A stretch of 64,000 nt of DNA from an uncultured Tenacibaculum sp. (GTDB lineage: Bacteria; Bacteroidota; Bacteroidia; Flavobacteriales; Flavobacteriaceae), in NCBI GenBank assembly GCA_947501615.1, contig CANMWK010000008.1:153181-217180 (forward strand), read 5' to 3'. Position 1 is the first letter of the stretch, and each line of letters opens with the position of its first letter. Both the position numbers and the translations under genes were made by a program. The notes beneath the pieces are model-generated. The model ran no database searches and was not told the DNA's origin. It worked only from the letters and a program-made list of their open reading frames with translations. Positions 54,846-63,692 of the stretch are shown here, piece after piece.

Positions 54846-55565
54846 ATGAGAAAAACACTAACTACCGTAATGTTAATTTACAGTTTAACATCTTTTGCAC
54901 AAGCTTTTTCTTCGAGTGGTGAAGGCGGAAGAGGTTACAGAAACACACTTATCAACTACCTGGCTGAAAACCAAAGATTTAAAAACAATAAGGGATTTGA
55001 AGAAAAATATGAAGGTTCTGCATTCGTACAAAATAGCTTTAAAGTTGGACTTGTAGGCAATAACAAAAAACATGTTTTATTTAAATACAATGCCTACAAA
55101 GATGAAGTTTTAGTTAAAGATGAAGACAATTTAAAATATTTTAATCTTTTAAAAGGATTAGGTAATAAGATTAAGGCAATTAACTCTCACAATGAAGACA
55201 CTTATATAGTTTTTAATGATAGTGAAAAGGATGAAAAACGTTTTTTCAAACATGTATTTAATACCGTAGATAAAAAACAAAATCTTTTAATTAAACAACA
55301 GATTATATTTATTGAAGCTCAAAAGCCAAAAACTGCATATCAAGAATATAAAGCACCCCATTTTAAAAGATTAGATGACATGTTTTATATTTCACTAGAC
55401 AGTAGTAATGATGCTATAAAAGTACCTAAATCTAGAAGAAAATTTACAGCTTTATTTGGTGATAAAAAAGATGAAATTAAAACCTTCATGAAAAGTAAAG
55501 ATAAAAGCCATAAAGAAAAACAAGGTTTAATTGCCATATTAAAATACTACAGCACTCTTAAATAG
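54846..55565 (+). CDS. Secreted paralogue 2 of an uncharacterised family
   Basis: A 239-residue exported protein with signal peptide (1-19, ending TSFAQ). It is clearly similar to the next gene throughout: GYRNTLINYLAENQRFKNNK near the N-terminus, FKYNAYKDEVLV, YFNLLKGLGNKI, TYIVFND, RFFKHVF, and the C-terminal FTALFGDKKDEIKTFMKSK ... ILKYYSTL. The mature protein is rich in Lys. Function is unknown. Confidence 0.82.
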   Translation: MRKTLTTVMLIYSLTSFAQAFSSSGEGGRGYRNTLINYLAENQRFKNNKGFEEKYEGSAFVQNSFKVGLVGNNKKHVLFKYNAYKDEVLVKDEDNLKYFNLLKGLGNKIKAINSHNEDTYIVFNDSEKDEKRFFKHVFNTVDKKQNLLIKQQIIFIEAQKPKTAYQEYKAPHFKRLDDMFYISLDSSNDAIKVPKSRRKFTALFGDKKDEIKTFMKSKDKSHKEKQGLIAILKYYSTLK

Positions 55566-55600
55566 TTAAAGTTTTAAAAAAACTATACAAAGAGGTAGGG

Positions 55601-55686
55601 AATTTTTAATTTCTATTGTTATACATACATAATAAAACAATTGATACAATAAAGTAATCAATTAAAAGCAATAGAAATTAAAAATT
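55601..55686 (+). promoter_or_regulatory. 18-bp perfect inverted repeat abutting a start codon
   Basis: AATTTTTAATTTCTATTG (55601-55618) is exactly complementary to 55669-55686, with G-U pairs extending it outward. The 50-nt loop holds a second hairpin AATTGAT/ATCAATT (55639-55663). The right arm ends 5 nt before the ATG of paralogue 3, so the folded RNA would hide its translation start. Confidence 0.65.
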
Positions 55687-55691
55687 TTACA

Positions 55692-56405
55692 ATGAAAAAA
55701 ACAATAGTATTAGTATTAGCCATAATATGTTCTGTAAAAGTTTGTGCACAAGGATTTTCAGGAAGTGGATCTAAAGCTTACAGGAACACATTAATAAACT
55801 ATATCTCTGAAAACCAAAGAGTAAAAAACAATAAAGAATTTTATCAAAAGGTTAATGGTACCGTTTTCGTTCAGAAAAATTTTATTGTAGGTAGGGTTAA
55901 TGATGCTAAAGATTTAGTTAAGTATAAGTACAATGCTTACAATGATCAGATTTTAATCAATGATAATAATGGTGAAAAATATTTTAACCTTCTTAAAGGA
56001 ATTGGTAATAAAATCCAATCAATAAATGCAAAAATAAATGAAACTTACATTGTTTTTAAGGATGTAAGCGCTAGCAAGAATCAGTTCTTTAAACATGAAT
56101 ATAGTACACCAGGAGAAAAACCAGCTTCTTTACTTGTAAAGCAGAAGGTTGTTTATTTAAAAGGAAAACAGGCAACAAATAGTTACCAATCTTCTACAAA
56201 ACCAAAGTTTGACAGACTTAGTGATCAGTTCTTTATTTCTCTTGATGATAAAAATGCTTTAGAAGTACCAAAATCTAAAAAACAATTTATTGCGCTATTT
56301 GGTGAAAATAAAAAAGAGATTAAAGCTTTTATGAAAGAAAAACGTGCAAGTCATAAAAAGAAAAATGGTTTAATCGAAATCTTAAAATATTATAAGACTA
56401 TGTAA
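55692..56405 (+). CDS. Secreted paralogue 3 of an uncharacterised family
   Basis: A 237-residue exported protein with signal peptide (1-20, ending KVCAQ). It is close to paralogue 2: KAYRNTLINYISENQRVKNN, YKYNAYNDQILI, YFNLLKGIGNKI, TYIVFKD, QFFKHEYS, and the C-terminal FIALFGENKKEIKAFMKEK ... ILKYYKTM. Its 3' end overlaps the convergent tsaB gene by 8 nt. A long inverted repeat precedes its start codon. Function is unknown. Confidence 0.82.
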   Translation: MKKTIVLVLAIICSVKVCAQGFSGSGSKAYRNTLINYISENQRVKNNKEFYQKVNGTVFVQKNFIVGRVNDAKDLVKYKYNAYNDQILINDNNGEKYFNLLKGIGNKIQSINAKINETYIVFKDVSASKNQFFKHEYSTPGEKPASLLVKQKVVYLKGKQATNSYQSSTKPKFDRLSDQFFISLDDKNALEVPKSKKQFIALFGENKKEIKAFMKEKRASHKKKNGLIEILKYYKTM

Positions 56406-57078
56406 CTTTTTTCTGAGGAGTTACAATAAAGTCTTTTAAATAAAAAGGCTCAAAATAAGCGACATCTTCGATGTCGCTTATTTTGTATTTATTATAGCTA
56501 ATTTTAGCCATATTTAATGCAGATGGATAGGTGTTGTCAATAAATTCAAAATTAGCCGATTTAAGCAACTCTTTACATTTTGCACTACCATCACCTAAAC
56601 AATATATTTTTTTATCAGAAACATATTCAGAAAAAGAATTTTCTGTAATAATTTCTGCTTTAACTTCTCGTATCAAGTTGTAATTTGCATCATAAACACT
56701 AGAATACACTTCCATTCGTCTAGCATCTAGCATAGGAATAATTAAAGCACCTTCTTCAACAGATATTGCATGAGCTAAAGATCTTAAAGTATCAACACTT
56801 ATTAATGGTATATTTTGCGAAAAACACAGTCCCTTAGCTGAAGATACACCAATTCTTAAACCTGTATAAGACCCCGGACCTTTACTTACTGCTACAGCAT
56901 TTAAATCTTCAATAGCAACATTAGCTTCTCTAATTGCATCTAAAATAAAAGGATGTAGCTTTTCAGCATGTGAATAATTTATATCATTCAATTCTTTAAA
57001 AGCTACAACCTCTCCTTTATTAGCGATACTAACAGAACAATTCTTGGTAGAAGTTTCTATATTAAGAATTAATGCCAT
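56398..57078 (-). CDS. tsaB: tRNA t6A biosynthesis protein TsaB
   Basis: A 226-residue ASKHA-fold protein, the scaffold partner of TsaD/TsaE in making t6A37 on tRNAs. Motifs: LNIETSTKNCSVSI, YSHAEKLHPFI, KGPGSYTGLRIGVSSAKGL. It lacks the metal-binding His pair of TsaD, as expected for TsaB. It has its own promoter and is convergent with, and overlaps, secreted paralogue 3. Confidence 0.95.
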   Translation of the reverse strand: MALILNIETSTKNCSVSIANKGEVVAFKELNDINYSHAEKLHPFILDAIREANVAIEDLNAVAVSKGPGSYTGLRIGVSSAKGLCFSQNIPLISVDTLRSLAHAISVEEGALIIPMLDARRMEVYSSVYDANYNLIREVKAEIITENSFSEYVSDKKIYCLGDGSAKCKELLKSANFEFIDNTYPSALNMAKISYNKYKISDIEDVAYFEPFYLKDFIVTPQKKVT

Positions 57079-57094
57079 ACTAAAAGTTTATTTG

Positions 57095-57126
57095 CAAATA
57101 TATTACACAAAACAAAAAACCCACAA
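57095..57126 (-). promoter_or_regulatory. Promoter of tsaB overlapping the TolC terminator
   Basis: On the minus strand TTG (57126-57124), 21-nt spacer and TATATTTG (57102-57095). The -33 element lies inside the terminator stem at 57120-57138. Confidence 0.65.
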
Positions 57127-57138
57127 ATAATTTGTGGG
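57120..57138 (-). terminator. Terminator of the TolC-like gene
   Basis: CCCACAAA (57120-57127), loop, TTTGTGGG (57131-57138), followed by a T-run on the minus strand. Confidence 0.85.
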
Positions 57139-57164
57139 CTTGTATATAAAAATTAGTTCTAAAC

Positions 57165-58499
57165 TTAATCTAAGATATCTTCTCCGTAATAGAACTTTAG
57201 TACTTTAGTTTTAAAAACATAGTCGAATTTAGCTCTAATTAAAGTAGATTCTGCATTTACTAACCTATTACGTACTTGGTCATAATCAAATCTTGTCATA
57301 GCGCCATATTCATAACTTGCCTGAGCATTATTAAATGCTTCTTTCTGTGAATCTAAAGAAATGGTAGCAGCTTCAAATGTCTTTGCAGCAGCCTTAGCGT
57401 CTAAAAATGCTTGTTCAATAGTTTGCTTTAAGCTTAATTTCTCTATTTCTAAATTCTCTTCTGCAATTAGCTTTTGAATTTTCGATCTTTCTACATTTGC
57501 ATCATTTCTAAATCCATTAAAAATCGGTACACTTACATTAAATCCTAAACTATAACCTAAATTACCATTTAACTGCTCAAAAATTTGACCAGTCGGAATA
57601 GATGGATCTAAAATATATCTATAATTTGTGTTAGCGGATAATGACGCACCTACTGTAGGATAATAACCTGACTTTGCTATTTCTATTGCAAAATCAGAGT
57701 TTTCTATATTCAATTTTGCTCTATCTATTTCTGGTCTTGTTTTTAATGCTTTTTCATAAACCTCATTTGAACTGCTGTATAATAATGCCGCTGAAGGTGA
57801 ATCAATTTCAATTTTTTCTACATCAAACCCTTCATAACTCACTTGTAATAATTGAGATAAATTAAGCAATGCTATATTTAAAGTATTTTCTTGTACTACT
57901 ACATTTTGAGCATCATTTGCAGCTGTTGATTTAATATTTAACAAATCTCCCTTAGGAATAGAACCTGTATCAAACTGGGTTTGTGCTCTTTCTATTTGTT
58001 TTTTACTTACTTCTGCTTGCGTTTTTGCCACGTCAAGATTTTCTTTTGCAAACAAAACATTTAAATAAGTATTTACAACTCTTAAAGCAATATCATTCTC
58101 TATAACCTCTAAATCTAACTTACTTCTCTTTACACCAAGCTTAGCTTGCTTATAAGTATTCAAATTCCTAAATCCATTGAAAACTGTATAACTAGAAACC
58201 ACTCCTAATGACCCTCCAAATAACGTAGTATTTGGTGTTCTGTTCTGTGTAACGGGATCAAATGTAGAACCTGTAGATAAATTCCCACCTGTTGAAGCAC
58301 TTAAAGAGGGTAAAAAATTTGCTTTATTACTTTTTACGTCTTTTTCAGCTACTTGAACATTATATTCATTGATCTTAACCTGTAAATTATTTTTTAGTGC
58401 ATGATTTACACATTCTTTTAGTGTCCATTTTTTTTGACTATAGGAAAGTATAGAAACTAATAAAAAGGGAAATAACAGCAGTAGTTTTTTGTTCTTCAC
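57165..58499 (-). CDS. TolC-family outer-membrane efflux protein
   Basis: A 444-residue exported protein with signal peptide (1-22, ending LSYSQ) and two repeated TolC-type halves with long helices (NLQVKINEYNVQVAEKDVKS; LNIENSDFAIEIAKSGYYP; IEKLSLKQTIEQAFLDAKAA). It forms a channel across the outer membrane. The start is GTG at 58499. Adaptor or pump genes are not adjacent in the window, so its partner is unknown. Confidence 0.9.
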   Translation of the reverse strand: MKNKKLLLLFPFLLVSILSYSQKKWTLKECVNHALKNNLQVKINEYNVQVAEKDVKSNKANFLPSLSASTGGNLSTGSTFDPVTQNRTPNTTLFGGSLGVVSSYTVFNGFRNLNTYKQAKLGVKRSKLDLEVIENDIALRVVNTYLNVLFAKENLDVAKTQAEVSKKQIERAQTQFDTGSIPKGDLLNIKSTAANDAQNVVVQENTLNIALLNLSQLLQVSYEGFDVEKIEIDSPSAALLYSSSNEVYEKALKTRPEIDRAKLNIENSDFAIEIAKSGYYPTVGASLSANTNYRYILDPSIPTGQIFEQLNGNLGYSLGFNVSVPIFNGFRNDANVERSKIQKLIAEENLEIEKLSLKQTIEQAFLDAKAAAKTFEAATISLDSQKEAFNNAQASYEYGAMTRFDYDQVRNRLVNAESTLIRAKFDYVFKTKVLKFYYGEDILD

Positions 58500-58568
58500 A
58501 ATCTTGTTTATTTAGTAAGTATCGATATGACGACAAAGTAAACAATATGTTACAAAAAAAGAACGAAA

Positions 58569-58778
58569 TTAGCTATTACTTTTTTTTCTATGTCTGTAAA
58601 GAAAGAATAACAGCAATCCAATTAATAAATAAGGGAATACCATCAAATAAGTTATTCCACTATTAACCCCCTCAGCAACAGATTCATTACCACCTTCAAT
58701 AACAGCCTTACACATTGCGCATTGCGCATTAAGATTAACTGACACAAAAACGATAAGAATTAAAAGTTTTTTAAGCAT
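58569..58778 (-). CDS. Small membrane protein with CxxC motif in oxidase operon
   Basis: A 69-residue protein: exported N-terminus (1-18), then CAMCKAVIEGGNES, a short loop and one membrane helix (about 42-61) ending in a basic RHRKKSNS tail. The CxxC just after the signal could bind copper or heme or be redox-active. It overlaps the DUF420 gene by 8 nt and belongs to the cytochrome oxidase operon. It has no recognised name; an assembly role is inferred. Confidence 0.72.
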   Translation of the reverse strand: MLKKLLILIVFVSVNLNAQCAMCKAVIEGGNESVAEGVNSGITYLMVFPYLLIGLLLFFLYRHRKKSNS

Positions 58779-59301
58779 AATATGGCGAAATCATTATATA
58801 AATAATTACTCCAGTTATAGCTACATACAACCATAATGGATATGTTATTCTTGCTAATTTTTTATGTATTTCAAATTGAGATAACTTAGCTCTCATGAAA
58901 GTAAACAGCACAAAAGGTATAATTACAATAGATAGTAAAATATGGGTTATTAAAATAAAGTAATATATGTATTTGATTACTCCTTCACCACCAAAAGGTG
59001 TGGATGTAGACGTCATATGATAAGCCACATACATAACCAAAAACAGGGCTGAACAAATAATGGCGAATGTATTTAATTGCTCATGTCTTTTCTTATTTCC
59101 ATTTTTAATCGCTATTACAGATAATATCAACAATAATGCGGTTATGCCATTCATAGTAGCATATATTGGCGGTAAAAACGTTAAAGGTTCTACATTAGGA
59201 ATCTTAATCCAAAAAAGTACTGCAACTCCTACAGGAATCACTACAGATACGATAGTGATAAACTTTTTATATTTTTTTTCTTCTATTGATATTTTACTCA
59301 T
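58771..59301 (-). CDS. DUF420 membrane protein
   Basis: A 176-residue integral membrane protein with about five hydrophobic helices and several His in them (EQLNTFAIICSALFLVMYVAYH, ITHILLSIVIIP, EIHKKLARITYPLWLYV). DUF420 members accompany cytochrome oxidase genes and are thought to help in assembly or heme handling. It overlaps SCO by 8 nt at one end and the small CxxC gene at the other. Confidence 0.9.
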   Translation of the reverse strand: MSKISIEEKKYKKFITIVSVVIPVGVAVLFWIKIPNVEPLTFLPPIYATMNGITALLLILSVIAIKNGNKKRHEQLNTFAIICSALFLVMYVAYHMTSTSTPFGGEGVIKYIYYFILITHILLSIVIIPFVLFTFMRAKLSQFEIHKKLARITYPLWLYVAITGVIIYIMISPYYA

Positions 59302-59941
59302 TTAATAACAACTTTATATCTTGTTTCAATTCTGTAATTTGATCTTGAAATGTTCCCTCTGAAATTGCTCTGTAATATGTAATAGGGTTTCCAAATTCAT
59401 CATATCTAGAACGTATAAATCCATTTTTATCAACTAAAGCAAACATCCCTGTATGAAATAATCCTCCATGATCTTCTCCTCCTTCACTTACAGGCAATTT
59501 AAATCCATTATTAGATAAATCAAATACTTCATCAATTGACTTATTAGTTAATAAATGCCAATTAACATGTGTAATTTTATTATTCTTAGCATAGGATTTT
59601 AAAACTTGAGGTGTGTCTTTATCAGGAGTAATGCTAAATGATGCTATACCAAAATTAGGGTTTCCCATAAATTCATTTTGAATAGTTATCATCTTTTTTG
59701 TCATTATCGGACAAATCGTTGGACATGTAGTAAAGAAGAATTCCACTACATATACTTTACCTTTAAAGTTTTCATTTGTGATTGTTTTACCATCCTGGTT
59801 TATAAATTCAAAATTCGGCACTTTCTTATATACATGTAAATCTGCTTTTTGAAAATGTTTAACAATCTTAGGTATTGAGTAAATCCCAAATAACAATATG
59901 ATAAAGGAAATACCTATATATGAATAATTATTTTTCTTCAT
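59294..59941 (-). CDS. SCO family copper chaperone
   Basis: A 215-residue membrane-anchored thioredoxin-fold protein (anchor about 7-25) with the copper-binding motif TTCPTICP and the distal His in LFHTGMF. SCO proteins deliver copper to cytochrome oxidase. The ATG at 59941 is preferred over one at 59971, deep inside the upstream gene. It overlaps a cysteine-free SCO-like gene by 14 nt. Confidence 0.93.
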   Translation of the reverse strand: MKKNNYSYIGISFIILLFGIYSIPKIVKHFQKADLHVYKKVPNFEFINQDGKTITNENFKGKVYVVEFFFTTCPTICPIMTKKMITIQNEFMGNPNFGIASFSITPDKDTPQVLKSYAKNNKITHVNWHLLTNKSIDEVFDLSNNGFKLPVSEGGEDHGGLFHTGMFALVDKNGFIRSRYDEFGNPITYYRAISEGTFQDQITELKQDIKLLLNE

Positions 59942-60608
59942 TTGATATACTTTTTTTCCTTCTATCTTCACTTCTATTATTCTTCTTTAAAGCCAAGCTG
60001 TATTCAGCTAAAACAACTTTAATATCGTCATACATATCATTTTTAAGTTCCGCTACAGACTGCATGTTATATCCGAATAATTTTTTCCCTTTTAACTTTT
60101 TTATTGTTGACTCGCCTCTACGAAGAGCAACTTCTTTATCTATAATAAAAGCTTCATTGGAATGTATATTGCTATCTAATTCTTTGTTGGTTTTGAAACT
60201 TTTATAAACAGCATCTACCTCATCTTTAGATACATATAAAAAGTTCCACTTCACCATATTTGTATATTTACTCAACTTTTCCTTCAGTTCTTCTGTTTGC
60301 ATTTTATATGCTTTGTCTACAAAAGAAATCAATTGAAAATCTGTGTAACCGTAAAATTTCTTATACACTTTCTCATTCAAGTTAAATAGCTCTCCTCTAC
60401 TTTGTGTTGTATCTTTACCAATAAAGTTAACTACAGATACTTTACCTTTAAATTTAATATGCTTATCTATATTACTAACATCTATGACTTCCTTAGTCAC
60501 TATTGGTAATTTACCAAAGTTATACGTACCCATTTGAAGGTATATATAGAATAATAGTGGTACTATAAATAGTATGAATAAAACTATGTGTTTCTTACTA
60601 ATGCTCAT
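59928..60608 (-). CDS. Cysteine-free SCO-like membrane protein
   Basis: A 226-residue protein with an N-terminal membrane anchor (about 8-25) and a domain that resembles the SCO/thioredoxin layout (IKFKGKVSVVNFIGKD ... FQLISFVDKAYKMQTEELKEKL ... NEAFIIDKEVALRRG). It contains no cysteine at all and so cannot bind copper like SCO. The C-terminal tail is strongly charged. It lies directly upstream of the true SCO gene in the oxidase operon, suggesting a structural or assembly role. The similarity is weak and mostly in layout. Confidence 0.7.
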   Translation of the reverse strand: MSISKKHIVLFILFIVPLLFYIYLQMGTYNFGKLPIVTKEVIDVSNIDKHIKFKGKVSVVNFIGKDTTQSRGELFNLNEKVYKKFYGYTDFQLISFVDKAYKMQTEELKEKLSKYTNMVKWNFLYVSKDEVDAVYKSFKTNKELDSNIHSNEAFIIDKEVALRRGESTIKKLKGKKLFGYNMQSVAELKNDMYDDIKVVLAEYSLALKKNNRSEDRRKKSISNEEK

Positions 60609-60670
60609 TACTAAAATAAATGTAAGTTTAAAGCAAAAAAAAGGTGGTCAAAACCACCAATTTTATACTG

Positions 60671-61009
60671 TTACCATTTAATCAATGGTGCTAATGTCTC
60701 GTATAAATAACCTCCTTCTAATAAAACTATAAATAGTAAATAGCATATTAGAAAAACACCTGTCCATACTATAGATCTTCTAAACCATTTTTTCTCTCCT
60801 TCTAAGTGCATGAACGCCCAAGCAATGTAGTATGCTTTAGCTAAAGTAAGGATAATGAATATCCAGTTCAACCAACTTGTTCCTGGACCATGTAAGTGTA
60901 ATGCATCTGGTTTAACAATACCTAAACCAACTTCTACTGCTGTAATTATAGATAATATAGCTAGAACTATCCAGATTCTTTTATTTGACTCGTGTGTATG
61001 ACCTGCCAT
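60671..61009 (-). CDS. Cytochrome c oxidase subunit IV family protein
   Basis: A 112-residue protein with three hydrophobic helices (IWIVLAILSIITAVEVGLG, NWIFIILTLAKAYYIAWAFM, VWTGVFLICYLLFIVLLE) and conserved FMHLEGEKKWFR between the second and third. Typical of the small subunit IV gene following cox3 in Bacteroidota. Cytoplasmic membrane. Confidence 0.92.
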   Translation of the reverse strand: MAGHTHESNKRIWIVLAILSIITAVEVGLGIVKPDALHLHGPGTSWLNWIFIILTLAKAYYIAWAFMHLEGEKKWFRRSIVWTGVFLICYLLFIVLLEGGYLYETLAPLIKW

Positions 61010-61030
61010 TTTAAATACTTTATTTTATTA

Positions 61031-62011
61031 TTATACTAAGTAGAAGAATGTGAATACAAATACCCAAACTAAATCTACGAAGTGCCAATATAATCCTACT
61101 TTTTCTACCATTTCGTAGTGTCCTCTTTTCTCATAAGTACCTAACACTACATTAAAGAAAATAATGATATTAATTACAATTCCAGAAAATACGTGGAAAC
61201 CGTGGAAACCTGTAATAAAGAAGAAGAAATCTGCAAAAATTGGATTACCATATTCGTTATCACGTAAATTTGCACCTTCAACAACTAGTTTTACTTTAGC
61301 CATTTGCTTCAAACTTTCTTCTCTAGATAAAATAATTTTCTTCTTAGTTGCTAAGTCTATCTTCTCACTTCTAACTTGTAAAGAAGGATCGTTTTTGAAT
61401 GCTTCTTGAACTTGAGCAACAGAATACTGAGAAATTGTTGCTTCATTCGTAAACCATAATCCATTCTTTCTTGAGTGTTGAACTCTTCCATCCTCTCTAT
61501 CTCCTTGAACAAAATCTGCTAAAGCTATTTGTTCTCCATTTTTCACGAATTGAAGTATATGATTATCTGTTGTTTTTACAGCACCGTAAGAACCTTTAAT
61601 AAACGTTTTCCACTCCCATGCTTGAGAACCAACGAATATTAGTCCAAACACAATAGTTACAAACATATATACTGCAACCTTTTTCTGTTTCATTTTATGC
61701 CCTGCATCTACAGCTAATACCATAGTTACAGAAGAAACAATAAGAATGAACGTCATAAACGCTACATAATACATTGGATAATTACCATGAAAGAAAGGAA
61801 CGTGTGTAAATACTTCATCAGCAATTGGCCAAGAGTCTATGAATTTAAAACGTGTTAAACCGTAAGCTGCCAAAAACCCAGAAAAGGTTAAAGCATCAGA
61901 CAAGATGAAGAACCACATCATCATTTTACCGTAACTAGCGCCAAATGGTCTTGCACCACCTCCGCTCCAGGTCTCTTTATTATCAGAATTTATAGCGATA
62001 TTAGCTTCCAT
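61031..62011 (-). CDS. Cytochrome c oxidase subunit 3 with soluble insert
   Basis: A 326-residue membrane protein. The N-terminal part (MMMWFFILSDALTFSGFLAA) and the C-terminal FITGFHGFHVFSGIVINII and YWHFVDLVWVFVFTFFYLV are subunit III signatures. Between them (about 130-250) is a soluble insert rich in charged residues (DREDGRVQHSRKNGLWF, SREESLKQMAKVKLVVEG) not present in minimal subunit III; this extension is common in Bacteroidota. It is the second subunit III-type gene of the operon. Confidence 0.92.
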   Translation of the reverse strand: MEANIAINSDNKETWSGGGARPFGASYGKMMMWFFILSDALTFSGFLAAYGLTRFKFIDSWPIADEVFTHVPFFHGNYPMYYVAFMTFILIVSSVTMVLAVDAGHKMKQKKVAVYMFVTIVFGLIFVGSQAWEWKTFIKGSYGAVKTTDNHILQFVKNGEQIALADFVQGDREDGRVQHSRKNGLWFTNEATISQYSVAQVQEAFKNDPSLQVRSEKIDLATKKKIILSREESLKQMAKVKLVVEGANLRDNEYGNPIFADFFFFITGFHGFHVFSGIVINIIIFFNVVLGTYEKRGHYEMVEKVGLYWHFVDLVWVFVFTFFYLV

Positions 62012-62067
62012 AAATATCTTTATCGTTAATTTTTGTTAAATCGTCCGCCAAAATTACACATTTTTAA

Positions 62068-62652
62068 TTATCTAATGAAATAGAAAAAGAAAAATAGATA
62101 AATCCATAAAACATCTACAAAATGCCAAAAGATTGCACCTAGTTCAAAACCAAGCATATCAGCGGAACTATACTTCTTTTTAAAATGATTATAAATAACA
62201 ACAATTAGCACTATTACCCCTGCTAGCAGGTGCAAAACATGCATAAAAGTAATGATTAACAGTAATGATACAGAAACTGTACTACCAGGTCCTGTAAAAT
62301 ACAACCCTGAACTTCTTAATTGTTCAAATCCTATATATTGAAACCAAACAAAGGCTAATCCTAATACAAAAGTAATGCTCAACAATACAAAAGAGAGCTG
62401 TAATTTATTTTCCTTTAAAAAACGGTGAGATAAAAATAAAGTGATACTACTTAAAACAATTAAGGCTGTACTGGTATAAAAAGCAGTAGGTAAATCAAAT
62501 GTTACCCAATCATCTCTTTTCATACTGATAATGTATGCGCTTGTTAAACCTGCAAAGAACATCACCATACTAATTAATGATACCCATAACATTGGTTTCG
62601 CAGATTTTCTTTTTGCTACCCTTAACTCATTATCTACTTGAGTTCTTTCCAT
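62068..62652 (-). CDS. Heme-copper oxidase subunit III
   Basis: A 194-residue membrane protein with five hydrophobic helices and the subunit III ending FWHFVDVLWIYLFFFFYFIR. It lies 1 nt overlapping the end of cyoE (TAATG) and upstream of a second, longer subunit III. The presence of two such genes is usual in this operon type. Confidence 0.93.
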   Translation of the reverse strand: MERTQVDNELRVAKRKSAKPMLWVSLISMVMFFAGLTSAYIISMKRDDWVTFDLPTAFYTSTALIVLSSITLFLSHRFLKENKLQLSFVLLSITFVLGLAFVWFQYIGFEQLRSSGLYFTGPGSTVSVSLLLIITFMHVLHLLAGVIVLIVVIYNHFKKKYSSADMLGFELGAIFWHFVDVLWIYLFFFFYFIR

Positions 62653-63521
62653 TAGTGTAAAAATTTATCAATAACATATATTATTGGCAACATTGTAATA
62701 TAAAAAACACTTGCCAACATTAACTTTCTTGCATCTATATTTGATTCTGTTTTATACAATTTAATTGCATAAAATAACATCAGTAATCCTAAAGCTCCGA
62801 CTATAATTGCTGTTATAGGGTATATATATAAACTACCTGTTGTTTTTAAGACTGGTGCAATTGATATTAAAATCATAATCGAAGTATAAAAAATCATTTG
62901 TACTACAGCTCCTCTATCTTTTTTATCCATAGGAAGCATATGCAAACCCGCCTTATTATATTCTTCGTATTGTAGCCAACCTATTGCCCAAAAATGAGGG
63001 AATTGCCAAAAAAACTGGATCATAAATAAAAAACCAGCTTCTATCCCAAACTTTCCTGAAGCCGCAACCCAACCTAACATAAATGGGATTGCTCCTGGAA
63101 TAGCACCAACAAATACAGCAAGAGGTGTAACTGCTTTGAGTGGCGTATATGCACTAGTGTATAAGAATATTGAAATCGCTCCAAAAAGTGCACATTTCGG
63201 ATTAATAGCATATAGTATTGCTATTCCTAAAACTGTAAATATAGTAGCTATGGTTAATGCTGTAGTCGTACTCATTCTTCCAGAAGGAAGCGGTCTGTTT
63301 TTTGTTCGTTGCATTAAACCATCTATATCTTTTTCTATAACCTGATTAAATGCATTTGAGGCGCCAACCATTAAATAGCCTCCTATAGCCAACATTAGTA
63401 TTGTTGTATAGTTTATTATTTCTGCCCCTAACAAATACCCTGCAATAGATGTAAATACAACACTTACTGAAAGACCTACTTTTGTAAGTTGTTTAAAATC
63501 TAAAAAAACTGTTTTTAACAT
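62652..63521 (-). CDS. cyoE: Protoheme IX farnesyltransferase
   Basis: A 289-residue integral membrane prenyltransferase making heme O for the oxidase. The UbiA-type motif NQVIEKDIDGLMQRTKNR gives the Asp-rich substrate site; eight or nine hydrophobic helices follow. The ATG at 63521 (MLKTVFLDFKQL) is chosen; a GTG at 63551 would add ten residues and is possible, since the -7 box lies at 63574-63581. It is the first gene of the oxidase operon. Confidence 0.94.
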   Translation of the reverse strand: MLKTVFLDFKQLTKVGLSVSVVFTSIAGYLLGAEIINYTTILMLAIGGYLMVGASNAFNQVIEKDIDGLMQRTKNRPLPSGRMSTTTALTIATIFTVLGIAILYAINPKCALFGAISIFLYTSAYTPLKAVTPLAVFVGAIPGAIPFMLGWVAASGKFGIEAGFLFMIQFFWQFPHFWAIGWLQYEEYNKAGLHMLPMDKKDRGAVVQMIFYTSIMILISIAPVLKTTGSLYIYPITAIIVGALGLLMLFYAIKLYKTESNIDARKLMLASVFYITMLPIIYVIDKFLH

Positions 63522-63573
63522 CGACTTGTCTTCAATCAAAACTAAACCCACCTTGCTTGTTACAAAATTTTTG

Positions 63574-63581
63574 CAAAGATA
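63574..63581 (-). promoter_or_regulatory. -7 box of the oxidase operon
   Basis: The complement reads TATCTTTG (TAnnTTTG), 23 nt before the GTG and 53 nt before the ATG candidates of cyoE. No -33 TTG is seen at normal spacing. Confidence 0.45.
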
Positions 63582-63662
63582 TTCTATATATGTGTAACCG
63601 CCATATTTTTTGACTTTTATTAATTAACTGGACATTTATTTATTAAAAAAAATCTTTTTTGT

Positions 63663-63692
63663 TTGCAGAAACAAAAAAAGATAGTATATTTG
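63663..63692 (+). promoter_or_regulatory. Promoter of tRNA-Leu
   Basis: TTG (63663-63665), 19-nt spacer and TATATTTG (63685-63692), followed by GC-rich CACCCGC. A strong Bacteroidota-type promoter about 80 nt upstream of the mature tRNA. Confidence 0.75.
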
